The position numbers were made by a program, and so were the translations under genes. DNA of 64,000 nucleotides, from positions 124,001-188,000 of the forward strand of contig CANJKZ010000981.1 of the NCBI GenBank assembly GCA_947471745.1, read 5' to 3'. This DNA is from Closterium sp. Naga37s-1. Taxonomy: Eukaryota; Streptophyta; Zygnematophyceae; Desmidiales; Closteriaceae. Below the pieces are notes generated by a model. It ran no database searches and was not told the origin of the DNA. It saw nothing but the letters and a program-made list of their open reading frames with translations. How positions within the stretch are numbered: position 1 is the stretch's first letter; each line of letters starts with the position of its first letter. Positions 20,150 to 30,475 of this stretch are shown here, piece by piece.

Positions 20150-21030
20150 CTACCAGCCACCTTTCCTCCTTGCTACCCTGCGTAGGAGGCTTCCCGCTGC
20201 AACCCTTGTCATCCTCCATCCCCCCTGCCTTCCCTTGTCATTCTCTCGTCCCCCTCATTACCATTGGCATGCTCCCTGCACTCGGCACTCACCACAACTT
20301 CCTAGCATTCCCTGGTATTCTCCCCTACACCTTGCTACCTTTGTCATTCCATCAGCTCCTTGCTACCGCTGTCATACGATCATCTCTGCTGCTACCCCTA
20401 AGATGCACCACTTCCACAGCCCCCCATGTCATATCTCCCTTCAATTGCAACCCAAGAGCGGCGGTCCCACCAGCCTGCAACCCTTATCATTCTCTCATAC
20501 TCCTTGCGATCCCTGCCATATCTCCGTCCTGCGATGCTACCCTTAAAAATTCTCCATGAGCGCTGCTACCCAACTCTCAGCCACCCCTCCCATTGCTACC
20601 CCCATCAATGACCCTTTCCCCCTAGCTACCCTTGTCATTCTCCCTCCCCGCTGCTACCCTTGTGAGCCACCCCTTTCCCATTGCTACCGTGGTCAGTCAC
20701 CCAACTTTTACCCCTTGGTACCCCTATCACTCCCGAGATATCCTGCTTAGGGCGTCAACCACCCTTCCCCATAGCTACCCTTGTCATCCTCCCTTCCCCG
20801 CTGTTACCCTTGTCAGCCTCCCTCCCGCGTTTCTACCGTGGTCAGCTACGCTCGCCCATTGCTGCCGTTGTCAGCCACCCACCCCATGGACTACCCTTGT
20901 CATTCTCTACCCTCTGCTACCCTTGTCATACTCCTGCAGATGGTACCCTTGTCATTCCCTCCCCCCTGCAACCCTTGTCATTCTCTTCCCTCTGCTACCC
21001 TTGTCCTCCTCCCTTCCTTTTCCTGCCCTT
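20150..21030. repeat. Degenerate minisatellite, C-rich strand on plus
   Basis: Many diverged copies of a 24-30 bp unit of the form GCTACCCTTGTCATTCTCCC. It is the old, same-family counterpart of the 87-bp array to the right, but in the opposite orientation. Confidence 0.75.
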
Positions 21031-21235
21031 GTCATGGTGTGTGTGACAGCGAAGCGGTCATGGAGAATGCCATTGATGATTTGTCAACGAGGCAGCGCTT
21101 CAATGATTATGTCCTCCAACTCATTGAGCGAGCTGCGATACACGCACAACGTCATATCCCTGTGGCAGCCGAGCACGATATGGCTGCTGATCATGGTGCA
21201 GGTGTACAGACCGGAGGGGGCAGCAAGCTCAAGGG
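21031..21235 (+). other. Non-repetitive island with coding-like frame
   Basis: A 205-bp stretch between two oppositely oriented minisatellite blocks. The plus-strand frame reads SEAVMENAIDDLSTRQ then RFNDYVLQLIERAAIHAQRH and ends AAEHDMAADHGAG, an amphipathic, mixed-composition peptide unlike the surrounding repeats. GCAG|GTGTAC at its 3' end could be a splice donor. On the minus strand the same DNA forms the tail of the long repeat frame. I recognise no family. It may be a captured exon or the unique boundary of an inversion. Confidence 0.3.
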
Positions 21236-24200
21236 AGAATGACAAGGGCATCAATGGGGGAGGGGGATTGACTAGGGTAGCATAGGGGATGGTAGAATGA
21301 CTAGGGGCAGCAAGCTCAAGGGAGAATGACAAGGGCATCAATGGGGGAAGGGGATTGAATAGGGTAGCATAGGGGATGGTAGAATGACCAGGGGCCGCAA
21401 GCTGAGGGGAAAATGACAAGGGCATCAATGGGGGAGGGGGATTGACTAGGGTAGCATAGGGGATGGTAGAATGAATAGGGGCAGCAAGCTCAAGGGAGAA
21501 TGACAAGGGCATCAATGGGGGAGGGGGATTGACTAGGGTAGCATAGGGGATGGTAGAATGACCAGGGGCAGCAAGCTCAAGGGAGAATGACAAGGGCATC
21601 AATGGGGGAGGGGGATTGACTAGGGTAGTATAGGGGATGGTAGAATGACTAGGGGCAGCAAGCTCAAGGGAGAATGACAAGGGCATCAATGGGGGAGGGG
21701 GATTGACTAGGGTAGCATAGGGGATGGAAGAATGAATAGGGGCAGCAAGCTCAAGGGAGAATGACAAGGGCATCAATGGGGGAGGGGGATTGACTAGGGT
21801 AGCATAGGGGATGGTAGAATGACTAGGGGCAGCAAGCTCAAGGGAGAATGACAAGGGCATCAATGGGGGAAGGGGATTGACTAGGGTAGCATAGGGGATG
21901 GTAGAATGACCAGGGGCCGCAAGCTGAGGGGAAAATGACAAGGGCATCAATGGGGGAGGGGGATTGACTGGGGTAGCATAGGGGATGGTAGAATGAATAG
22001 GGGCAGCAAGCTCAAGGGAGAATGACAAGGGCATCAATGGGGGAGGGGGATTGACTAGGGTAGCATAAGGGATGGTAGAATGACCAGGGGCAGCAAGCTC
22101 AAGGGAGCATGACAAGGGCATCAATGGGGGAGGGGGATTGACTAGGGTAGCATAGGGGATGGTAGAATGACTAGGGGCAGCAAGCTCAAGGGTGAATGAC
22201 AAGGGCATCAATGGGGGAGGGGGATTGACAAGGGTAGCATAGGGGATGGTAGAATGAATAGGGGCAGCAAGCTCAAGGGTGAATGACAAGGGCATCAATG
22301 GGGGAGGGGGATTGACTAGGGTAGCATAGGGGATGGTAGAATGACCAGGGGCAGCAAGCTCAAGGGAGAATGACAAGGGCATCAATGGGGGAGGGGGATT
22401 GACTAGGGTAGCATAGGGGATGGAAGAATGAATAGGGGCAGCAAGCTCAAGGGAGAATGACAAGGGCATCAATGGGGGAGGGGGATTGACTAGGGTAGCA
22501 TAGGGGATGGTAGAATGACTAGGGGCAGCAAGCTCAAGGGAGAATGACAAGGGCATCAATGGGGGAAGGGGATTGAATAGGGTAGCATAGGGGATGGTAG
22601 AATGACCAGGGGCCGCAAGCTGAGGGGAAAATGACAAGGGCATCAATGGGGGAGGGGGATTGACTAGGGTAGCATAGGGGATGGTAGAATGAATAGGGGC
22701 AGCAAGCTCAAGGGAGAATGACAAGGGCATCAATGGGGGAGGGGGATTGACTAGGGTAGCATAGGGGATGGTAGAATGACCAGGGGCAGCAAGCTCAAGG
22801 GAGAATGACAAGGGCATCAATGGGGGAGGGGGATTGACTAGGGTAGTATAGGGGATGGTAGAATGACTAGGGGCAGCAAGCTCAAGGGAGAATGACAAGG
22901 GCATCAATGGGGGAGGGGGATTGACTAGGGTAGCATAGGGGATGGAAGAATGAATAGGGGCAGCAAGCTCAAGGGAGAATGACAAGGGCATCAATGGGGG
23001 AGGGGGATTGACTAGGGTAGCATAGGGGATGGTAGAATGACTAGGGGCAGCAAGCTCAAGGGAGAATGACAAGGGCATCAATGGGGGAAGGGGATTGACT
23101 AGGGTAGCATAGGGGATGGTAGAATGACCAGGGGCCGCAAGCTGAGGGGAAAATGACAAGGGCATCAATGGGGGAGGGGGATTGACTGGGGTAGCATAGG
23201 GGATGGTAGAATGAATAGGGGCAGCAAGCTCAAGGGAGAATGACAAGGGCATCAATGGGGGAGGGGGATTGACTAGGGTAGCATAAGGGATGGTAGAATG
23301 ACCAGGGGCAGCAAGCTCAAGGGAGCATGACAAGGGCATCAATGGGGGAGGGGGATTGACTAGGGTAGCATAGGGGATGGTAGAATGACTAGGGGCAGCA
23401 AGCTCAAGGGTGAATGACAAGGGCATCAATGGGGGAGGGGGATTGACAAGGGTAGCATAGGGGATGGTAGAATGAATAGGGGCAGCAAGCTCAAGGGTGA
23501 ATGACAAGGGCATCAATGGGGGAGGGGGATTGACTAGGGTAGCATAGGGGATGGTAGAATGACCAGGGGCAGCAAGCTCAAGGGAGAATGACAAGGGCAT
23601 CAATGGGGGAGGGGGATTGACTAGGGTAGCATAGGGGATGGTAGAATGACTAGGGGCAGCAAGCTCAAGGGAGAATGACAAGGGCATCAATGGGGGAGGG
23701 GGATTGACTAGGGTAGCATAGGGGATGGTAGAATGAATAGGGGCAGCAAGCTCAAGGGAGAATGACAAGGGCATCAATGGGGGAGGGGGATTGACTAGGG
23801 TAGCATAGGGGATGGTAGAATGACTAGGGGCAGCAAGCTCAAGGGAGAATGACAAGGGCATCAATGGGGGAAGGGGATTGACTAGGGTAGCATAGGCGAT
23901 GGTAGAATGACCAGGGGCCGCAAGCTGAGGGGAAAATGACAAGGGCATCAATGGGGGAGGGGGATTGACTAGGGTAGCATAGGGGATGGTAGAATGAATA
24001 GGGGCAGCAAGCTCAAGGGAGAATGACAAGGGCATCAATGGGGGAGGGGGATTGACTAGGGTAGCATAGGGGATGGTAGAATGACCAGGGGCCGCAAGCT
24101 GAGGGGAAAATGACAAGGGCATCAATGGGGGAGGGGGATTGACTGGGGTAGCATAGGGGATGGTAGAATGAATAGGGGCAGCAAGCTCAAGGGAGAATGA

Positions 24201-26213
24201 CAAGGGCATCAATGGGGGAGGGGGATTGACTAGGGTAGCATAAGGGATGGTAGAATGACCAGGGGCAGCAAGCTCAAGGGAGCATGACAAGGGCATCAAT
24301 GGGGGAGGGGGATTGACTAGGGTAGCATAGGGGATGGTAGAATGACTAGGGGCAGCAAGCTCAAGGGTGAATGACAAGGGCATCAATGGGGGAGGGGGAT
24401 TGACTAGGGTAGCATAGGGGATGGTAGAATGAATAGGGGCAGCAAGCTCAAGGGTGAATGACAAGGGCATCAATGGGGGAGGGGGATTGACTAGGGTAGC
24501 ATAGGGGATGGTAGAATGACCAGGGGCAGCAAGCTCAAGGGAGAATGACAAGGGCATCAATGGGGGAGGGGGATTGACTAGGGTAGCATAGGGGATGGTA
24601 GAATGACTAGGGGCAGCAAGCTCAAGGGAGAATGACAAGGGCATCAATGGGGGAGGGGGATTGACTAGGGTAGCATAGGGGATGGTAGAATGAATAGGGG
24701 CAGCAAGCTCAAGGGAGAATGACAAGGGCATCAATGGGGGAGGGGGATTGACTAGGGTAGCATAGGGGATGGTAGAATGACTAGGGGCAGCAAGCTCAAG
24801 GGAGAATGACAAGGGCATCAATGGGGGAAGGGGATTGACTAGGGTAGCATAGGCGATGGTAGAATGACCAGGGGCCGCAAGCTGAGGGGAAAATGACAAG
24901 GGCATCAATGGGGGAGGGGGATTGACTAGGGTAGCATAGGGGATGGTAGAATGAATAGGGGCAGCAAGCTCAAGGGAGAATGACAAGGGCATCAATGGGG
25001 GAGGGGGATTGACTAGGGTAGCATAGGGGATGGTAGAATGACCAGGGGCAGCAAGCTCAAGGGAGAATGACAAGGGCATCAATGGGGGAGGGGGATTGAC
25101 TAGGGTAGCATAGGGGATGGTAGAATGACTAGGGGCAGCAAGCTCAAGGGAGAATGACAAGGGCATCAATGGGGGAGGGGGATTGACTAGGGTAGCATAG
25201 GGGATGGAAGAATGAATAGGGGCAGCAAGCTCAAGGGAGAATGACAAGGGCATCAATGGGGGAGGGGGATTGACTAGGGTAGCATAGGGGATGGTAGAAT
25301 GACTAGGGGCAGCAAGCTCAAGGGAGAATGACAAGGGCATCAATGGGGGAAGGGGATTGACTAGGGTAGCATAGGGGATGGTAGAATGACCAGGGGCCGC
25401 AAGCTGAGGGGAAAATGACAAGGGCATCAATGGGGGAGGGGGATTGACTAGGGTAGCATAGGGGATGGTAGAATGAATAGGGGCAGCAAGCTCAAGGGAG
25501 AATGACAAGGGCATCAATGGGGGAAGGGGATTGACTAGGGTAGCATAAGGGATGGTAGAATGACCAGGGGCAGCAAGCTCAAGGGAGCATGACAAGGGCA
25601 TCAATGGGGGAGGGGGATTGACTAGGGTAGCATAGGGGATGGTAGAATGACTAGGGGCAGCAAGCTCAAGGGAGAATGACAAGGGCATCAATGGGGGAGG
25701 GGGGTTGACTAGGGTAGCATAGGGGATGGTAGAATGAATAGGGGCAGCAAGCTCAAGGGTGAATGACAAGGGCATCAATGGGGGAGGGGGATTGACTAGG
25801 GTAGCATAGGGGATGGTAGAATGACCAGGGGCAGCAAGCTCAAGGGAGAATGACAAGGGCATCAATGGGGGAGGGGGATTGACTAGGGTAGCATAGGGGA
25901 TGGTAGAATGACTAGGGGCAGCAAGCTCAAGGGAGAATGACAAGGGCATCAATGGGGGAGGGGGATTGACTAGGGTAGCATAGGGGATGGTAGAATGAAT
26001 AGGGGCAGCAACCGGAGGGGAGAATGACAAGGGCATCAATGGGGGAGGGGGATTGACAAGGGTAGCATAGGGGTTGGTAGAATGACTAGGGGCAGCAAGC
26101 TCAAGGGAGAATGGCAAGGGCATCAATGGGGGAAGGGGATTGACTAGGGTAGCATAGGGGATGGTAGAATGACCAGGGGCCGCAAGCTGAGGGGAAAATG
26201 ACAAGGGCATCAA
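21084..26213 (-). CDS. Long open frame across the 87-bp array (doubtful gene)
   Basis: The minus strand stays open for about 1709 codons because the 87-bp unit is exactly 29 codons. The repeated residue pattern is ATLVNPPPPLMPLSFSLELA then APxHSTIPY, where x is Ser, Gly or Ile. About 57 units are followed by about 43 non-repeat residues (from SGLYTCTMISSHIVLGC to EALPR). The commonest unit differences change amino acids (AGT/GGT/ATT at x; Pro to Leu in the Pro run), which argues against protein-level selection. There is no signal peptide or recognisable domain. I regard it as a satellite artefact unless expression is shown. Confidence 0.12.
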   Translation of the reverse strand: MMPLSFSPQLAAPGHSTIPYATLVNPLPPLMPLPFSLELAAPSHSTNPYATLVNPPPPLMPLSFSPPVAAPIHSTIPYATLVNPPPPLMPLSFSLELAAPSHSTIPYATLVNPPPPLMPLSFSLELAAPGHSTIPYATLVNPPPPLMPLSFTLELAAPIHSTIPYATLVNPPPPLMPLSFSLELAAPSHSTIPYATLVNPPPPLMPLSCSLELAAPGHSTIPYATLVNPLPPLMPLSFSLELAAPIHSTIPYATLVNPPPPLMPLSFSPQLAAPGHSTIPYATLVNPLPPLMPLSFSLELAAPSHSTIPYATLVNPPPPLMPLSFSLELAAPIHSSIPYATLVNPPPPLMPLSFSLELAAPSHSTIPYATLVNPPPPLMPLSFSLELAAPGHSTIPYATLVNPPPPLMPLSFSLELAAPIHSTIPYATLVNPPPPLMPLSFSPQLAAPGHSTIAYATLVNPLPPLMPLSFSLELAAPSHSTIPYATLVNPPPPLMPLSFSLELAAPIHSTIPYATLVNPPPPLMPLSFSLELAAPSHSTIPYATLVNPPPPLMPLSFSLELAAPGHSTIPYATLVNPPPPLMPLSFTLELAAPIHSTIPYATLVNPPPPLMPLSFTLELAAPSHSTIPYATLVNPPPPLMPLSCSLELAAPGHSTIPYATLVNPPPPLMPLSFSLELAAPIHSTIPYATPVNPPPPLMPLSFSPQLAAPGHSTIPYATLVNPPPPLMPLSFSLELAAPIHSTIPYATLVNPPPPLMPLSFSPQLAAPGHSTIAYATLVNPLPPLMPLSFSLELAAPSHSTIPYATLVNPPPPLMPLSFSLELAAPIHSTIPYATLVNPPPPLMPLSFSLELAAPSHSTIPYATLVNPPPPLMPLSFSLELAAPGHSTIPYATLVNPPPPLMPLSFTLELAAPIHSTIPYATLVNPPPPLMPLSFTLELAAPSHSTIPYATLVNPPPPLMPLSCSLELAAPGHSTIPYATLVNPPPPLMPLSFSLELAAPIHSTIPYATPVNPPPPLMPLSFSPQLAAPGHSTIPYATLVNPLPPLMPLSFSLELAAPSHSTIPYATLVNPPPPLMPLSFSLELAAPIHSSIPYATLVNPPPPLMPLSFSLELAAPSHSTIPYTTLVNPPPPLMPLSFSLELAAPGHSTIPYATLVNPPPPLMPLSFSLELAAPIHSTIPYATLVNPPPPLMPLSFSPQLAAPGHSTIPYATLFNPLPPLMPLSFSLELAAPSHSTIPYATLVNPPPPLMPLSFSLELAAPIHSSIPYATLVNPPPPLMPLSFSLELAAPGHSTIPYATLVNPPPPLMPLSFTLELAAPIHSTIPYATLVNPPPPLMPLSFTLELAAPSHSTIPYATLVNPPPPLMPLSCSLELAAPGHSTIPYATLVNPPPPLMPLSFSLELAAPIHSTIPYATPVNPPPPLMPLSFSPQLAAPGHSTIPYATLVNPLPPLMPLSFSLELAAPSHSTIPYATLVNPPPPLMPLSFSLELAAPIHSSIPYATLVNPPPPLMPLSFSLELAAPSHSTIPYTTLVNPPPPLMPLSFSLELAAPGHSTIPYATLVNPPPPLMPLSFSLELAAPIHSTIPYATLVNPPPPLMPLSFSPQLAAPGHSTIPYATLFNPLPPLMPLSFSLELAAPSHSTIPYATLVNPPPPLMPLSFSLELAAPSGLYTCTMISSHIVLGCHRDMTLCVYRSSLNELEDIIIEALPR

Positions 26214-26760
26214 TGGGGGAGGGGGATTGACTAGGGTAGCATAGGGGATGGTGGAATGATGCGGGCAGCTAGCTCAAGGGAGAATGACAAGGGCATCAAT
26301 GGGGTTGGGGGGCCTGATTAGGGTAGCATAGGGGATGGTAGAATGACTAGGGGCAGCAAGCTCAAGGGAGAATGACAAGGGCATCAATGGGGGAAGGGGA
26401 TTGACTAGGGTAGCATAGGGGATGGTAGAATGACCAGGGGCAGCAAGCTGAGGGGAAAATGACAAGGGCATCAATGGGGGAGGGGGATTGACTAGGGTAG
26501 CATAGGGGATGGTGGAATGACCAGGGGCAGCTAGCTCAAGGGAGAATGACAAGGGCATCAATGGGGGTGGGGGGGCTGACTAGGGTAGCATAGGGGATGG
26601 TAGAATGACCAGGGCCAGCTAGCTCAAGGGAGAATGACAAGGGCATCAATGGGGGTGGGGGACCTGACTAGGGTAGCATAGGGGATGGTAGAATGACCAG
26701 GGGCAGCAATCCGGAGGGGAGAATGACAAGGGCATCAATGGGGGTGGGGGGCCTGACTAG
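21236..26760. repeat. 87-bp minisatellite, about 63 units, with higher-order structure
   Basis: Each 87-bp unit is three related parts of about 29 bp: GACTAGGGTAGCATAGGGGA..., GACTAGGGGCAGCAAGCTCA... and GACAAGGGCATCAATGGGGG.... Units carry diagnostic variants that recur in blocks: one run of about ten units reappears 11 units later, and another run of about eight reappears 14 units later. This indicates block duplication. Units are very similar up to about 26,210 and diverge toward 26,760. Confidence 0.92.
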
Positions 26761-27965
26761 GGTAGCATAGGGTGAGGAGAAAGACCGGGGTAGCAAGGAG
26801 GAAGGGATTCAAATAAACACACGGAGCAAGGGGGCTCGGAGAATGCTAAGGGTATGAAGGGGAAGGGTTTGTGACAGGGATAGCATGGGGGAAGGGGGAA
26901 TGACAAGGGTAGCAAAGGGGATTGTAGAATGAATGGGGTAGGGTAGCAAGATCCAGGGAGAATATCAAGGGTAGCAAGGGGTGCGGTGCATGATAGGGGT
27001 AGCAGCGGGTGGAGGGAGAATGACAAGGGGTAGGGCAGCAAGAGGTATGGAGAACGCCAAGGGTAGCAAGAGGTGGGGGAGCATGACAAAGGTTGCAAGG
27101 AGCCGGGAGAAAGAGAGGGGGTAGCAAGGGGGGATCGGAGGAGGTCAACGGTATGAAGGGTGTCAGGCCCCTGACAGGGATAGCAGCGGGGACAGGAGAA
27201 TGATGGAGGTGGCCAGGGGGATGGGATAACGACAAGTGTAGCAGGGGGGATGGTAGAAAGACAAAGGGAGAAGGGAGAAAGGGTGCGTGACAGGGGTAAG
27301 CAAGGGGGAAGGGTGAAAGATAGGGGTAGCAGTGGGTATATTAGAATGACAAGAGTAGACTGGAGAAAGGGGGAAGGAGAATGACACGTGTAGCAAGGGG
27401 GAAGGGACACTGATAGGGGCAGCAGGGGGAATGGATACTGACATGGGAGGCACGTGGCCAGGGAGGACAACAAAGGGTAGAAGAGTGAAGGGTGGATGAC
27501 TTGGGTGCGAATGAAAAGGGTAGAAGGGGGATGGGTAGGTGTAGAGGGTAGCAGGGGGATGGGTGAATGACTAGGGTAGAAGGGGCTAGATGAGAATACC
27601 AAGGGGGAGAGAATGATAAGGGACACAGTGGGAATAGCGGATGTCAACGGGTAGCAATGGTGTGGGAGAATGACCGGGGTAGCAGGGGGGCGTGAGAATG
27701 ACAAGGGAGGCAGGGGGATGGGTGTAATTCAAGGGTAGCAGCGGGATGCGTGAATGACAAGGGTAGCAGGGGGATGTGAGAATGACAAGGGTAGCACCGG
27801 GATGTGAGAGTGACAAGGGGGCGCACCGGGATGTGAGAGTGACAAGGGTAGCACCGGGATGTGAGAGTGACAAGGGTCGCAGGGGGGTGTGAGAATGACA
27901 AGGGTAGCAGGCGGATGTGAGAATGACAAGGGTAGCAAGGGGATGTGAGAATGACAAGGGCCTTG
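26761..27965. repeat. Degenerate 28-29 bp minisatellite, G-rich strand on plus
   Basis: Diverged copies of GACAAGGGTAGCAAGGGGAT-GTGAGAAT, the same motif as the 87-bp trimer and in the same orientation. Copies are most regular at 27,740-27,965 (28-bp spacing) and most eroded at 26,800-27,600. Pro- and Ser-rich frames on the minus strand are by-products. Confidence 0.8.
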
Positions 27966-28110
27966 TAGTGTACAGCGAGACAGTAGGGGAGGTATGGGCC
28001 AGGTTGACGGAGCTCACCTTGCTCACAGTGGTGAACCGTTCCCCTGTTTACACCGTTCGAACGCAATCCCCGATCCCTGCTGTGAGCAAGGGGGTCATAT
28101 GTGGAGGGAG
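27966..28110 (+). other. Non-repetitive island next to the minisatellite
   Basis: Immediately after the last minisatellite unit the plus strand reads VVYSETVGEVWARLTELTLL then NRSPVYTVRTQSPIPAV, in mixed composition. CTTGTAG at 27,961-27,967 could be a splice acceptor. As at 21,031, this is a small coding-like patch bordering the satellite; no family is recognised. Confidence 0.25.
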
Positions 28111-28229
28111 AAGGGAAGAAGTAGGTGGGACGTGGGTGGAAACATGAGGCTGGGGGACGCCGCATTTCGAATGCGGCGGGTAGAACGTGTGGGGGCGATA
28201 AGAGGGCGAGTAGATCGTGTGGGGGCGTA

Positions 28230-28440
28230 TGTGGCGGAAGGAGTGGGTGGGGGCGGATGCGGCGGGAAGAAAGGGTGGGGGCGGATCATGCGGGAAGCAC
28301 GGGTGGGGGCGGATGCAGAGGAGGGAAACGTGGGGCCGGATGCGGAGGAGGGAAACGTGGGGGCGGATGCCGAGGAGGGAAACGTGGGGGCGGATGCAGA
28401 CTCGGGAAGCGTGGGGGCGGATGCAGAGGACACAGTGACG
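28230..28440. repeat. 27-bp tandem repeat
   Basis: About seven copies of GAGGGAAACGTGGGGGCGGA-TGCAGAG. One plus-strand frame gives the nonapeptide period NVGADAEEG. It is followed by two copies of CACAGTGACGAAATAAACGG (28,432 and 28,481). Confidence 0.8.
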
Positions 28441-28503
28441 AAATAAACGGGGCTGGCAAAGGCGATGGTCAATGATCGAGTGCACAGTGACGAAATAAAC
28501 GGG

Positions 28504-29322
28504 GCATGTGTGCCTGGGCGCACTGGAGACGAGTGTGTGGCGTGGCGAATGAGAGTGTGCGAGTGTGCAGCATAGATGGTGTTTGCGCGAGTATGTTGTG
28601 GCGAGTGCGAACGATACGCCAGGAGCAGCGGCGAGTGCGTCGGACCGCGTGAGCAGTTGGCGCATTTCCTAATGCGAACTAGCAGTGAGAGAAGCCTCAA
28701 TGTCGCCAAGGTTTCATGCTCGTGACGTTTGCGAGACTCGTCTATGCGACCTCGTGCAGCTATGGGATACGTGACCCTAAAGAAATGGGATGCGAAGCGC
28801 CGTCGCATTGGAGTATGCTAAGGCCGTACGTGGTCGTCCCGTGGCTATGAGAGTGTACCTGTGTCTCGTCTGTTGTAGAAAACCGCTGGCTTCTTGCGGT
28901 AATGTTGTTGTGTAAGGCGTAATTGTCGAAAGCCCTGTCCTTGTTATCGACTCGCGAAAACGTCCAGTGCGATTTGGTGACGGTAGCTCTTACTACGCGA
29001 CTATTGTGTAGCTCTTAGATAGCGGGACTAATCCGGGCTGTTTTGGGACAGGTTTCTGTGGGCTAGGGCGTCATGTTTGTGGAGGTTGGTGTTGTGCGAT
29101 TGTTTCGTGCGACGAGGGTGGCGGGGAAACGTCGTTTCTACAGTGCCTTTGGTTGGCGAATGTTGAGTTCGGGGCTTGTGTGCTGAACTTGTTGGCCCTA
29201 GGTGGGAACCCGGTTACACCCAACCAACCTTAGGAAGGTTGAACCAGTTTCCCGCTTCTTGACCCTCCGGTTTTAAAACTTCTTATACCACTAATAGAAA
29301 CAACTAACACATTCGCTATAAC
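28504..29322. other. Unassigned sequence
   Basis: Mixed-composition DNA with no supported gene. Near its end, 29,211-29,279 contains CAACCTTAGGAAGGTTG and is the inverted counterpart of 16,488-16,540. Confidence 0.5.
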
Positions 29323-29675
29323 CGCCTATGGGCTAAGTGTTAATGGGCATTCCGCTACGCCAAATAACACTCTCGTTTTGACCCAGTGGATAGCGAGGTG
29401 TTATATTGGAATGAGAGCCTAGGGTTAAGATCCTGGCTGATCCACATTTTCCGCCTATGGCAAGACTTGAATGTGGTTACCAGATTGAACCCAACGAAGT
29501 CGTTGCTTGGAGCACAGCGAGCAGGTCCCTGCGGGAGCCGACTCCCTGAAGTTGTCAACGGGGACGTTGACATCAGGGGGGGACGAGCGTGACGCCTCTG
29601 GACTAAGTGTTAATGGGCATTCCGCTGCGCCAAATAACACCCTCGTTTTGACCCAGTGGGAAGCGAGGTGTTATA
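29323..29675. repeat. Pair of 83-bp direct repeats
   Basis: 29,323-29,405 and 29,593-29,675 are near-identical (both contain CTAAGTGTTAATGGGCATTC and end GCGAGGTGTTATA), spaced 270 bp. The 187 bp between contain GAGCCTAGGGTTAAGATCC and GGTTACCAGATTGAACCC. It could be a very small element with terminal direct repeats or a partial tandem duplication. No target duplication is evident. Confidence 0.7.
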
Positions 29676-29795
29676 GTCGCCTTGTCCTTAAACAACTTGA
29701 AATAGTAGGCTTGGGAGCCTCCTTAGGAGGCTAGCTTAGTAGGTACGAGCTAGGTCAAGGTAACAGCGCCGGTGGTCGAGAGCAATACTCGGCTC

Positions 29796-29970
29796 GGTGA
29801 CCTCCCCGGAAGTCCTCATGTTGTACCCATTTGTACCCCTCGCTAGGCACGTGCCGGTGAGGGGGAAGCGGGAAAAGGAAAGGACGATTTTAGCACGTCC
29901 GATATTTTTATTTTCGTTTTTTTGTCCGAACAACGATTGAGCGGGTTGGAGGCCCCGTGGGGAGGCTTGC
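29796..29970. repeat. Dispersed repeat block, copy 2
   Basis: Second copy of the block at 7,032-7,210, with the same order of features and followed by a G-rich purine tract to about 30,475. On the minus strand both copies read a KNENK-I-GR-KI-L peptide, but DNA-level similarity explains this. Confidence 0.55.
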
Positions 29971-30267
29971 GAGGAAACGCCCCGTGCGCACCACCGTAGG
30001 GCGGTTGGAAGCTGCACACGGTTGCGGGGGTGGAGAGCAGAAAAGGGCAGCCGGGGGAGGGTGGGGTGTACGGGGGGCAGGGAAGTTGAGGGGGCAAGGG
30101 GAGGGGCAGCAACGGGCAGGGGCTGGGCCGGCTGAGGGCAAGGAAAAGGGGCGAGCAGAGCGTGAGCAGAGGGGCGAGCGATGCAAGGGAGGCACCATAG
30201 GGGGGAAATTAGTTGCACGGAGGTGGGAGGTGAGGGTGTACGAGGGGGTGGAACAAGGGCAGGGAGG

Positions 30268-30313
30268 GGCAGAACGAGAGGATGTGGTTGAGGGGTGTGG
30301 GGGGGGGGGGGGG

Positions 30314-30358
<45 letters not shown>

Positions 30359-30399
30359 CAGAACGGGAGGATGTGGTTGAGGGGTGTGGGGGGGGGGGA

Positions 30400-30471
<72 letters not shown>

Positions 30472-30475
30472 GAGA
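30268..30475. repeat. Two (GA)n microsatellites in a duplicated segment
   Basis: The sequence GGATGTGGTTGAGGGGTGTG followed by a G run occurs twice, each time followed by a pure GA tract (about 30,317-30,357 and 30,405-30,475). The pair looks like a tandem duplication of GA tract plus flank. Confidence 0.85.

Noticed and set aside
28095-28808. 237-codon minus-strand frame
   Set aside because: About half is the 27-bp repeat (SASAPT periods); no domain in the rest.
29400-29600. tRNA-derived SINE (B-box-like GGTTAAGATCC)
   Set aside because: The match to an internal promoter is weak, there is no cloverleaf and no A-box at the right spacing.
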